A stretch of 64,000 nt of DNA from WSZJ01 sp964590435 (GTDB taxonomy: Bacteria > Planctomycetota > MHYJ01 > WSZJ01), in contig CAZPWT010000066.1 of assembly GCA_964590435.1 (NCBI GenBank), positions 7,193-71,192 of the forward strand, in the 5' to 3' direction. This document shows positions 6,957-14,693 of this stretch, piece after piece. The notes under the pieces are model-generated. The model was not told the origin of the DNA, made no database searches, and saw only the letters and a list, made by a program, of their open reading frames with translations. The translations under genes were made by a program, and so were the position numbers. Position 1 is the stretch's first letter; each line of letters starts with the position of its first letter.

Positions 6957-8024
6957 CTAGACAACCCCTCCCTGCCGCCGCAGCCGCGCTTCGTCGTCGG
7001 TCTCCGGCCCTTCCCAGCGGACGACGAAATGCACGATCGCGAAGGGACCGAGGATGAGGATGGCGGCGGGCTCCTGCCAGCTGGCGATGAGGAGGCCGGC
7101 GTAGAGGGCGACGAGGGCGAGGACGGAGGTGTAGCGGAGGGCGACGAAGAAGGCGGCGAGGCCGGCGAGGGCGAGGCGGCCGAGGCGCGAGAGGAGGCGT
7201 GCGAAGCCGGTGCGCGTGAGTTCGGGGAGGAGAGGGTCGAGGAGGTAGAGGAGGAGGCCGGCGGTGGGGATGCGCTCGGCGGGGGCATACGCCAGCGCCT
7301 TGAGGAGGAGGTCCACGACGTCGCCGGGGAGGACGGCTCGGAGCGAATCGGGCGTCGCGGCGCGGTCGGGGCGCGCGCCGAGGAGGACCTCGTGCAGCAT
7401 CACGCCCAGCGCGTAAACGTCCCACGTCGGCGCCGGGGCCTCCCCCTGCAGCCCTTCCGGCGGCATGTAGTGCAGCGTCCCGCCCCAGCCGCCGTCGTCG
7501 CCGTCCAGCGAGCGGCTCACGCGGCTGTCGAGGCGGGCGCGGTGGATCGCGCGCGCCATGCCGAAGTCCGTGAGCCACGGGTAGCCATGGTCGTCCACGA
7601 GGATGTTCTCGGGCTTCAGGTCGCCGTGCAGGAACCCTTCGCGCTGCACCGCGGCGACGGTGCGGACGACGTGGAACAGGAGCGAAGCGGCGCGGGCGCG
7701 GTCGTCGCCGGTGCGGATGGCGTCGAGGACGGTGCGGAACGTGCGGGAGCCCTTCCAGGGAAACACGAGGTGGGGCACGGGCGTCGCGACGAACTCGGCG
7801 GGGACGATGCCGGGAACGCCGCTGTTCTGGAGGGCGCGGACGGCGTCGGCCTCGGGGGTGAGCGCCGCGGCGGCCTCCGGCGTGATCGCGAACTTCACCG
7901 CGACCGCCTCGCCGTCCGAACGGCGCTTCCCGCGCCACACCTCGCTCAGGTTGGTGCGCGACACGCATTCTTCCAGCGCGGTGGCGGGCTCGAGGAGGCC
8001 GGCGTGGGCGATGAAGTCGCTCAT
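6957..8024 (-). CDS. Hanks-type Ser/Thr protein kinase with C-terminal membrane segments
   Basis: This 355-residue protein has a kinase domain at about 15-265. The VAVKF lysine is present, the catalytic loop is HGDLKPEN, the metal motif is DFG, and YMPPEG takes the APE position. The glycine-rich loop is weak (CVSRTNLSEVWRG). About 90 C-terminal residues contain two or more hydrophobic segments (LALAGLAAFFVALRY, LALVALYAGLLIAS, ILILGPFAIVHFVV), so it is membrane-bound with the kinase at the N terminus. Its ATG overlaps the stop of the preceding kinase gene as ATGA (8021-8024), which fixes the start and implies translational coupling. Confidence 0.88.
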   Translation of the reverse strand: MSDFIAHAGLLEPATALEECVSRTNLSEVWRGKRRSDGEAVAVKFAITPEAAAALTPEADAVRALQNSGVPGIVPAEFVATPVPHLVFPWKGSRTFRTVLDAIRTGDDRARAASLLFHVVRTVAAVQREGFLHGDLKPENILVDDHGYPWLTDFGMARAIHRARLDSRVSRSLDGDDGGWGGTLHYMPPEGLQGEAPAPTWDVYALGVMLHEVLLGARPDRAATPDSLRAVLPGDVVDLLLKALAYAPAERIPTAGLLLYLLDPLLPELTRTGFARLLSRLGRLALAGLAAFFVALRYTSVLALVALYAGLLIASWQEPAAILILGPFAIVHFVVRWEGPETDDEARLRRQGGVV

Positions 8025-9310
8025 TGCATCATGAACGACCACCACGGGTGGCCGCTCCGGTTCTTGTAGAGCTTCTCGGGGACGCCCATGACCCAGGCGT
8101 TGATCGTGGTCATGGCGAGGAGAGTGCAGAGGGCGACGAGGAGGCCGGCGATGGGAGAAGCGACGATGAGGAAGGCGTCCATGTTGGTGAAGTCAGGCTG
8201 GCGACGGGACGGCGCCGGGGCGGCGGCGAGGACGATGCGGCCGAGGAAGATCGTGACGAGGACGAACGCGAGGGCCGGCGCGAGGAAGCGGAGGCCGCGC
8301 GACAGCGTGCGCATCCGGGCGGTGAAGACGCGGCGGCGGGCGTGGCCGTTGCGGCGGCGGAGGCAGCGGTCCTCGGCGGCGATGAAGTGATCGACGGCCG
8401 GGAGGAGCGCGGCGGCGCCGGGGGGGCGGAGGGCGGGATCGACGTGGAGGAGCTGGCGCAGGAATTCGGTGCAGCGCGGCGGCAGAAACGGGTTGAGCGT
8501 CTCGGGGCTGACGCCGAACGCCGGCGGCTTGCCGCAGAGCATGTGGTGCAGGATCACGCCGAGCGCGTAGACGTCCGCGGCGGCGGCGGGCGGCTCGCCC
8601 GACATCACCTCGGGCGCCATGAACTCGAGCGTCCCCGCGATTTTCTCCCCCGTCACGCTCACGATCGACGCGCGCAGCGTCGAGAGCTGCCGCGTCTTCA
8701 CCTGCTGGCGCGCGACGCCGAGGTCCAGCACATGGCAGGTGAGGTCGTTCGAGAAGCGGATGTTGCCGGGCTTGAGGTCGCCGTGCGCGATCCCCGCCGC
8801 GTGCAGCCGCGCCACGACCTCGACGATCCGCCGGAACCGCCGGAACTCGGTCGCGATCCACGCCGGCGCCGGCGCCTCTTCCGGCAGATGCAGGTTCGCG
8901 CCGTCGACGAACGGCATCACGAGGAACGGCGGGTCCAGGTCCAGCCGCACTTCGAGGATCGGCACCACCTGCGGGTCCTGGATCTTCGCGGACATCAGCG
9001 CTTCGCGCTTGAGATGCGCGATGAACTCCGGAACGCGCGGCAGCTTGAGGGCGACGATCTCGCCGGTCGCGACCTTTCGCGCGCGCATGACGATCGAGAA
9101 TCCGCCCGCGCCGACCTGCTCGAGGAGTTCGTAGCCGCCGAGGATGTGCCCCGCGGGGGGAAGAGCTGCGGGGGCGGCCGGGGCGACGGCGGAGTCGAGG
9201 GCGCGCGAGGCGGCGAATGCGGCGCCGGCGGGTGCGCCGGGGACGTTCAGCGCTCGCGAGTCGAGAAGCGGCTCGTGCGGAGGATCGGCGGGAGAATTCT
9301 CGGGGGGCAT
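8021..9310 (-). CDS. Hanks-type Ser/Thr protein kinase with two C-terminal membrane helices
   Basis: This 429-residue protein has a kinase domain at about 55-310. It shows the glycine loop QVGAGGFSIVMRA, the VALKL lysine, the HGDLKPGN catalytic loop and EFMAPEVM. The DFG motif is DLG, a conservative variant seen in some active bacterial kinases. Two membrane helices follow (LAPALAFVLVTIFLGRIVLA and FLIVASPIAGLLVALCTLLA). The chosen ATG at 9310 has AGGAAA upstream; an ATG 13 codons earlier lacks one. It is the first gene of a coupled pair with the next kinase, which suggests a cascade or heteromeric receptor. Confidence 0.88.
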   Translation of the reverse strand: MPPENSPADPPHEPLLDSRALNVPGAPAGAAFAASRALDSAVAPAAPAALPPAGHILGGYELLEQVGAGGFSIVMRARKVATGEIVALKLPRVPEFIAHLKREALMSAKIQDPQVVPILEVRLDLDPPFLVMPFVDGANLHLPEEAPAPAWIATEFRRFRRIVEVVARLHAAGIAHGDLKPGNIRFSNDLTCHVLDLGVARQQVKTRQLSTLRASIVSVTGEKIAGTLEFMAPEVMSGEPPAAAADVYALGVILHHMLCGKPPAFGVSPETLNPFLPPRCTEFLRQLLHVDPALRPPGAAALLPAVDHFIAAEDRCLRRRNGHARRRVFTARMRTLSRGLRFLAPALAFVLVTIFLGRIVLAAAPAPSRRQPDFTNMDAFLIVASPIAGLLVALCTLLAMTTINAWVMGVPEKLYKNRSGHPWWSFMMQ

Positions 9311-9408
9311 CGGCAGGTTTCCTGAACACCATTCCGTCCGTCTCTTCAAACAGCTGGCATTCTAGCGGGTGTGCACCGCGACATTCCGGCGAAACATGGT
9401 GTCCGACT

Positions 9409-9774
9409 TCAAACGAAGTCGAAGATGAAGAAGACTTTCGCCGGATCCCCGAATGCCAGCAGCCACGGGAGCATCTCGTCGCAGACTACTTGCAGCTTCT
9501 CCGGATCGAGGTCCCTGCGCAAAAGGACTTCGGCGCGGCTTCGGGCAAACTCCTGCAGTTCCCTCGCCGCGAACCATCGAAACATGGCCCCGGGGCGCGT
9601 CGCCCACCACGGCATTTCCTTCGTCGGCTGGAATCCTCCCGGGCGCCCTTGCCGGGCGATCCTGTGGACCACGGAACAGTCAAGCCGCAGCCGGCTGAAT
9701 GGGGGAAGCTCCTCCCAGCCCCACCGCTTGCCGCTTTTCGGATACCACGCCAGTCCTTCAATGTGCAGGCCCAT
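9409..9774 (-). CDS. Hypothetical protein
   Basis: This 121-residue frame is rich in Trp, Phe and charged residues (GLAWYPKSGKRWGWEELPPF; CDEMLPWLLAFGDPAKVFF) and reads like a soluble globular protein. The opposite-strand frame has a less protein-like composition. No ribosome site is obvious and I recognise no family. It sits between a kinase operon and a toxin-antitoxin pair. Confidence 0.5.
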   Translation of the reverse strand: MGLHIEGLAWYPKSGKRWGWEELPPFSRLRLDCSVVHRIARQGRPGGFQPTKEMPWWATRPGAMFRWFAARELQEFARSRAEVLLRRDLDPEKLQVVCDEMLPWLLAFGDPAKVFFIFDFV

Positions 9775-9805
9775 GGTGCTCTATCGCTTCGGATGACGCC
9801 GAGGT

Positions 9806-10213
9806 TCAGGACGGGCGGCGCGCGACCCGGATCCGCTCCGCGCCCGGCAGACGGGCGAGGGCGGCGTCGAACGTGAGCGTCCGGGCGCCGAGAAGCACGT
9901 AGCGCGAGTGGATGAGGCGGTCCGCGGGGCCGGCGCCGGATGCGGAAAGGAAGGCCCTTGCCGATTCAGGATGCTCGGGGTGGACGGTCCCGGAAGCGAA
10001 CATCGCGTGGATGAGGTCGCGGCCGCGTTTCCGGGGGATCTCGTAGTGAAACTGGAGCGCGTGGTAAGCCTCGAGGAGGACGAGGTCCGAAATGACGACG
10101 CGATCGCCTGCGTTGAGCGCCTGCGCGAGGCGGCGACGGGCGGCCTCGGCCATGGACTCGGGCTCACCGATGAGCAGCCGAAGGACGACGGAGGTGTCGA
10201 GGCCGATGTTCAT
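9806..10213 (-). CDS. PIN-domain ribonuclease toxin, VapC-like
   Basis: This 135-residue protein has PIN-domain features. The N-terminal acidic site is LDTSVVLRLL, a middle Glu is in DLVLLEAYHAL, and late acidic residues are at GPADRLIH and LTFDAAL. PIN toxins cleave RNA, often tRNA, with a metal bound by these acidic residues. Its ATG overlaps the stop of the AbrB-type gene as ATGA (10210-10213), the normal antitoxin-first arrangement. Confidence 0.85.
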   Translation of the reverse strand: MNIGLDTSVVLRLLIGEPESMAEAARRRLAQALNAGDRVVISDLVLLEAYHALQFHYEIPRKRGRDLIHAMFASGTVHPEHPESARAFLSASGAGPADRLIHSRYVLLGARTLTFDAALARLPGAERIRVARRPS

Positions 10214-10470
10214 CCGCGTTTCCGGGAAGCGGCGGCTTTCCCGATGCTCCGGCGGACATCCTCCATGCGGTGAGACTTCCCTTTCGAGTACGAGCGGCCG
10301 GCGCCGATCCAGGACCAGTCGGGAGAGGGGGGCACGATGCGCCAGGAGACGTGGCCGTCACGGACTTCCCGAACGAGCTGCAGGTGATCGCCGGGGCCGA
10401 CCTGGAGCTCCACGAGGGCGCTTTTCGGAAAGGTCACCTGGTTCTTGGAGGTGAGCTTGATGTTCCACAT
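10210..10470 (-). CDS. AbrB/MazE-type antitoxin
   Basis: This 86-residue protein starts with a swapped-hairpin AbrB domain (LTSKNQVTFPKSALVELQV, then PGDHLQLV). The C-terminal tail (about 50-86) is basic and polar and probably wraps the PIN toxin. It overlaps the toxin gene by 4 nt. Antitoxins of this kind usually repress their own promoter, here in the 218-nt gap shared with the divergent large kinase. Confidence 0.82.
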   Translation of the reverse strand: MWNIKLTSKNQVTFPKSALVELQVGPGDHLQLVREVRDGHVSWRIVPPSPDWSWIGAGRSYSKGKSHRMEDVRRSIGKAAASRKRG

Positions 10471-10547
10471 GAACAGGATGATATCGCTCTTTCCTTACCT
10501 TTTCCAGTCTCCAGTAAGGCACCCGTTCCCGCCTTCGCCCCGCCGGT

Positions 10548-10595
10548 CTTTTCTTTTTTCCTTTTTCCCTTTTCGTTTTTCCTTTCGTGGCCGTT
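10548..10595. repeat. Polypyrimidine repeat ending GGCCGTT, related to the repeat at 43.3 kb
   Basis: Runs of TTTTTCC and TTTTCG end in TCGTGGCCGTT in the gap between the antitoxin and the large kinase. The same words in the same order occur as both arms of the inverted repeat at 43325-43453, including the flanking GGCCGT. The rest of this 218-nt gap shows no other recognisable element. Confidence 0.6.
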
Positions 10596-10688
10596 CTCCC
10601 CTTTCGCGCAATATTCCCCACCCCCCTCCGTTATCCTTCCGGGGGAAATACCGCCACTTCACCTTGGTTCTCCACGCCACGAGGAAAC

Positions 10689-13600
10689 ATGCCCCAGGGT
10701 CAACCGGCCGTGCCTGTCGTCGGGGAGTGCGAAGGCTGCGGGTCCCGCGTCAACCTCGGCGGAACCCCCGCAGGCAAGAAGTCCCGGTGCGCCAAGTGCG
10801 GCGGCGAGATCCGGCCGATTTCGGTGGTGGGATCCTTCGCGCCGCCGAAGGAAATCTCCTCGATCGACGTGGGCGACCTCGAGATCGGCGAACCCGGCGA
10901 ACGCTCGGCGCCGCCCAAGCACTCCGGGCTCGCGAACCTCGTGGCGGATTCCGCGAAGGGCAAGTCCATCGCCCGGCCGCCCGCGGGAGCGCAGAAACTC
11001 GGCAAGATCACGCTCGTCAAGGAACTCGGCCGCGGCGGCATGGGCATCGTCTACCTCGGCCGCGACGAGGAACTGCGGCGCACCGTCGCTCTCAAAGTCC
11101 TCCTCGCCCCCGGCGACGACAAGCTCCGCCAGCGCTTCCTCCGCGAAGCGCGCCTCGTGTCGAAGCTGCGCCACCCGAACATTGTCGCGGTGCACGAATT
11201 CGGCGAGCAGGACGGCAAGGCGTTCTTCACGATGGACTTCATCGAGGGCGGCGCGCTCGACGGCCGCTTCAAGCCCCCCGGCATGCCGGTCCGCGACCTG
11301 ATGCAGGTCGTGGCGCACGTCGCGCGCGCGCTCGACTACGCGCACGGCCAGGGGATGGTGCACCGGGACGTGAAGCCGCAGAACATCCTCGTGACGCCGG
11401 CGGGGGTGCCGTACCTCACGGATTTCGGGCTCGCGCGCGAGGTCGAGTCGAACACGCGGCTGACGGTGAGCGGCGCGGTGATGGGGACGCCGTCGTACAT
11501 GTCGCCCGAGCAGGCCACCGGCTCGGGCGCGGTCGATTCGCGCACGGACATCTACTCGCTCGGCGCGGTGATCTACGAAGGGCTGACCGGGCGGCCGCCA
11601 TTCGACGGGATGGACCTGATCGCGCTTCTCGGCGCCATCGTGAACAACGACCCGGTCCCGCCGTCGCGCGTGAACCCGAACGTCCCGGCGGACGTGGAGA
11701 CGATCTGCCTCAAGGCGCTTCAGAAGCAGAAAGACCGCCGGTACCAGACGGGCACGGAGATGGCCGACGACATCGAGCGGTGGCTGCGCGGCGAATCGAT
11801 CGCGGCGCGGCGTTCGGGGGCGATCGAGCACGGCGTCAATTGGCTCAAGCGACGTCCGGCGGTGGCCGCGGCCGCGGGCGCCGGGCTGCTCGCGCTTCTC
11901 GTCATCACGCTGGTCGTGAAGAACTCCGCCGCGAACGAGCGCCTGCTGGCCGAGCAGCGCGACGCCGAGCGCAAGGCCGCGGCGCAGCGCGCCCGCGAGA
12001 TCGAGGAGCAGGGCGAGCGCGACCGGGTCGCGTTCGAGGGGAAGATCCGCGACCTGGAGGCGCGCCTGTCGAAGGCCGCGACGCCGGAGGACGCGGCAAA
12101 GATCCAGCGCGAGCTGGCGGCCCTGAAAGGCGGCGGCGCGGGGACAGGCTGGGACGGCGTCGCGTCGCGCGTGGCCGCGCTCGTCGCCGGGTCCGATTTC
12201 GCCGGGGCGATCGCCGCGCTGGACGCGTGGACCGACCCGGGCGACGCGGACAAGAAAGAGGCGAAGCTCAAGGAAGTCCGCGACGCCGCGGCGAAGCGCT
12301 TCGAGACGGCGGGAAGCACCGCCGCCGCGCTGGAGCGCGACGGAAAACTGAAGGAGGCGGCGGACGCGTGGCGGGCGCTGGAGCGCATCGGGATCCCGGC
12401 GCTAGCGCAGAAGGCGGCGGAAGCGCGCGGCCGGGTCGAGGCGGCGATGGCGGCGGCGCTGCCGGCGGGGCTGCCCCCCGGGGTGCAGTGGGTCCGGATG
12501 GCGGTCGCGGCGCGGTTGCGGGCGCGCGACTTCGACGGCGCGAAGTCGGTCCTCGACGGGGCGGCGGGCGCGGTGCCCGAGACCGAGCGCACGGAGCTCG
12601 AGTGGGCCCGCGCCGGCGTCCAGGGATTCCACAAGGCGGTCCGCGGCGCGTTCGCGGACCCCAAGGGGATGAAGATCGCCGTCTGGACGTCCGAGACGCC
12701 CGTCACCGTGACCGGCTGCTCGGAGAAGGGCGTCCGCGTGACGAAGGACAGCGGGGCGCTCTCGCTTGTCGACTTCGCGGACGTCCGCGCCGAGGAGCTC
12801 GCGCGGGTCGCGCTGGAAGCGAAGGCCTCGCCGGAAGCGATCGCGCTGTTCTGGTGCTTCTGGGACTCGCCGCGCATGGGCAAGACGCCCGCCGAGCGCG
12901 ATGAGGCCCGCGCGCGGAACAGGAAGAGTGCGCGCGCCTCGGGGATCGCCCGCGTCGCCGCCCTGCTGGACGCGCTTCAGGCCGCGGAGGCCGAGGCCGG
13001 CCCCGCGGAAGACCTGTCGCGGCCCTGGAACGTCGAGACCACCGGCAGCGGCGCTTCCCAGAAGTGGACGTACGACTTCGGTGCGCCGGAGCAGCTTCGC
13101 GACTGGGTCGCGGCGGCGGCGAAGCTGGAGGAAGGGACGGCGGGGTGGGGGGCGCGGGTGGAGCATGGACGGCTGGTCGTGGCGAACGCGACGGTCGGGT
13201 TCCCGGTGCTGCTGGAGACGCCGGCGTCGCTGGTGGTGCAATTCGCGGCGGCGCGGCCTGCGGACCGTGGAATCCAGGTTCACCTCAATGGGTACAGTTG
13301 TGAAATCCGCGGCGGCACGGAGGTGGTGTTGCGCGCGCCGGACGGGCGCGAGATGCGGTCGGGCCGGATTTCGCCGCTGCAGGCCGGGCAGCCGTTCGTG
13401 GTGGACCTGCGGCTGCTCGACAAGAATTTCGCCGTGGCCGTGGGCGGGCAGCCCGCGATCACCGCGGATCGCGGCAAGGAGTTCGCCGGCGGCGTCACCG
13501 GGGTCGGCTCTTCGCGCGACGGTGTCCTCGAGATCGACCAGGTTGAAATCACGGGGCGGCCGGACGCCGCCTCCGTCGAGCGCTGGCAGGCGTACCGTGC

Positions 13601-14690
13601 CTTCCCCGCCTCCGTCGACGCCCGCCCCGGCGCCACGCCGCCCGTCGACGGATCGGCCGAGGCCCTTCTCGCCGCCTGGGAGCGCGACGGGAGCTGGCAG
13701 TCGATCCCGCGCGGGTTCCGCGGCGCCGCGAAGTCTCCCAGCGAGGCCCGCTCGGACGGGAACCGCAACTTCCGCTTCTCGTTCGAGTACTGCGTCCACT
13801 CCGGCCGCGCCGCGCGCTTCCGCGCCCGTGCCGCCGGCGACGCGGGGCTGGACTGGCTGCTGCCTGCCGACCGGCAGGGAGAGTGGCGGCGCGCGGAGGC
13901 GCTGGCGATCGAAGGGTTCGTCTACTTGCGGGTCGACGGCGTGCTCGCGCTCAAGCCGGCCGCTTCCCCGGCGGTTTCCGACGGGCGCTTTGCCCTCGGC
14001 GTCGTCGACGGCGACGTGTCGTTCCGGAATTTCCGGCGGCAGGCGTTCTCCCCGGGCGCGGCGGGCGACGAGCCGCCGCCGCCGTGGATCGAAGGGCGCC
14101 CGGGCGCCGCGCCCCCCCGGCCGCCCGTCCCCGAGGGCTGGACGGAGCTCTTCGACGGCCGCACCCTCGCGAACTTCGTCAAGAAGGAGCGCGTCTCCGT
14201 CATCGTCGAGGAGGGCGTCATCCTCGTCGACGCGAGCGAGCTGCTGACGTCGAAGACCTGGAAGAGCGTGGAGCTTGAGATCGATTTCGAGATGCAGCAG
14301 GCGGGGCAGGTTTCGGCAGGGCTGCGCAGTTCGTGGTTCGGGAAGGACGAGGTCGGGCCGGGACGGCACCGGCTGTGGATGAAAAACACGGGCGACCGCG
14401 TCGAGGCGAATGTCGACGGTCGGCCGCTGGGCGGGCAGAAGTGGAACCCGACGACGTCGGGGTGCGCGAAGATGCGGGTGGAGGGGACGCAGGCGAAAGT
14501 CGTGAGCGTGCGCTGGCGCCCCGTGGCGGAGCCGGAGGCGATCCAGGAGCGTCCGCCGGACAAGCCGCCCCCCGACAACAAGCCCCCGCCGGACAAACCG
14601 CCGCCGCCCAAGCCGCCGCCGAAAGGTCCCGGGCCGGGGCCGGGCCCAGGGCCGGGACCGGGGCCTGGACCCGGGCCGAAGCCGAAGTAG
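10689..14690 (+). CDS. Large zinc-ribbon Ser/Thr protein kinase with extracytoplasmic DUF1080-like domain
   Basis: This 1333-residue receptor-like kinase starts with a zinc ribbon (CEGCGSRV, then CAKCGGEI). The kinase domain covers about residues 100-370, with GRGGMGIVYLG, VALKVL, HRDVKPQN, DFGLAR and SYMSPEQ. One membrane helix follows (AAAAGAGLLALLVITLVV), then a coiled-coil region (ERLLAEQRDAERKAAAQ) and long repeat-like domains outside the cell. A concanavalin/DUF1080-like domain ends the fold (about 1170-1290; EGWTELFDGRTLANFV). The tail alternates Pro-rich and Gly-Pro repeats. GAGGAAAC precedes the ATG. All kinase catalytic residues are present. The outer domains could bind cell-wall sugars, but that is only a family-level guess. 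Confidence 0.9.
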   Translation: MPQGQPAVPVVGECEGCGSRVNLGGTPAGKKSRCAKCGGEIRPISVVGSFAPPKEISSIDVGDLEIGEPGERSAPPKHSGLANLVADSAKGKSIARPPAGAQKLGKITLVKELGRGGMGIVYLGRDEELRRTVALKVLLAPGDDKLRQRFLREARLVSKLRHPNIVAVHEFGEQDGKAFFTMDFIEGGALDGRFKPPGMPVRDLMQVVAHVARALDYAHGQGMVHRDVKPQNILVTPAGVPYLTDFGLAREVESNTRLTVSGAVMGTPSYMSPEQATGSGAVDSRTDIYSLGAVIYEGLTGRPPFDGMDLIALLGAIVNNDPVPPSRVNPNVPADVETICLKALQKQKDRRYQTGTEMADDIERWLRGESIAARRSGAIEHGVNWLKRRPAVAAAAGAGLLALLVITLVVKNSAANERLLAEQRDAERKAAAQRAREIEEQGERDRVAFEGKIRDLEARLSKAATPEDAAKIQRELAALKGGGAGTGWDGVASRVAALVAGSDFAGAIAALDAWTDPGDADKKEAKLKEVRDAAAKRFETAGSTAAALERDGKLKEAADAWRALERIGIPALAQKAAEARGRVEAAMAAALPAGLPPGVQWVRMAVAARLRARDFDGAKSVLDGAAGAVPETERTELEWARAGVQGFHKAVRGAFADPKGMKIAVWTSETPVTVTGCSEKGVRVTKDSGALSLVDFADVRAEELARVALEAKASPEAIALFWCFWDSPRMGKTPAERDEARARNRKSARASGIARVAALLDALQAAEAEAGPAEDLSRPWNVETTGSGASQKWTYDFGAPEQLRDWVAAAAKLEEGTAGWGARVEHGRLVVANATVGFPVLLETPASLVVQFAAARPADRGIQVHLNGYSCEIRGGTEVVLRAPDGREMRSGRISPLQAGQPFVVDLRLLDKNFAVAVGGQPAITADRGKEFAGGVTGVGSSRDGVLEIDQVEITGRPDAASVERWQAYRAFPASVDARPGATPPVDGSAEALLAAWERDGSWQSIPRGFRGAAKSPSEARSDGNRNFRFSFEYCVHSGRAARFRARAAGDAGLDWLLPADRQGEWRRAEALAIEGFVYLRVDGVLALKPAASPAVSDGRFALGVVDGDVSFRNFRRQAFSPGAAGDEPPPPWIEGRPGAAPPRPPVPEGWTELFDGRTLANFVKKERVSVIVEEGVILVDASELLTSKTWKSVELEIDFEMQQAGQVSAGLRSSWFGKDEVGPGRHRLWMKNTGDRVEANVDGRPLGGQKWNPTTSGCAKMRVEGTQAKVVSVRWRPVAEPEAIQERPPDKPPPDNKPPPDKPPPPKPPPKGPGPGPGPGPGPGPGPGPKPK

Positions 14691-14693
14691 CAG

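Noticed and set aside
9409..9411. TGA readthrough of the hypothetical gene
   Set aside because: Only a short non-protein-like stretch follows before another stop.
9371..9796. Plus-strand frame over the 9409-9774 gene
   Set aside because: The minus-strand product has a more protein-like composition.
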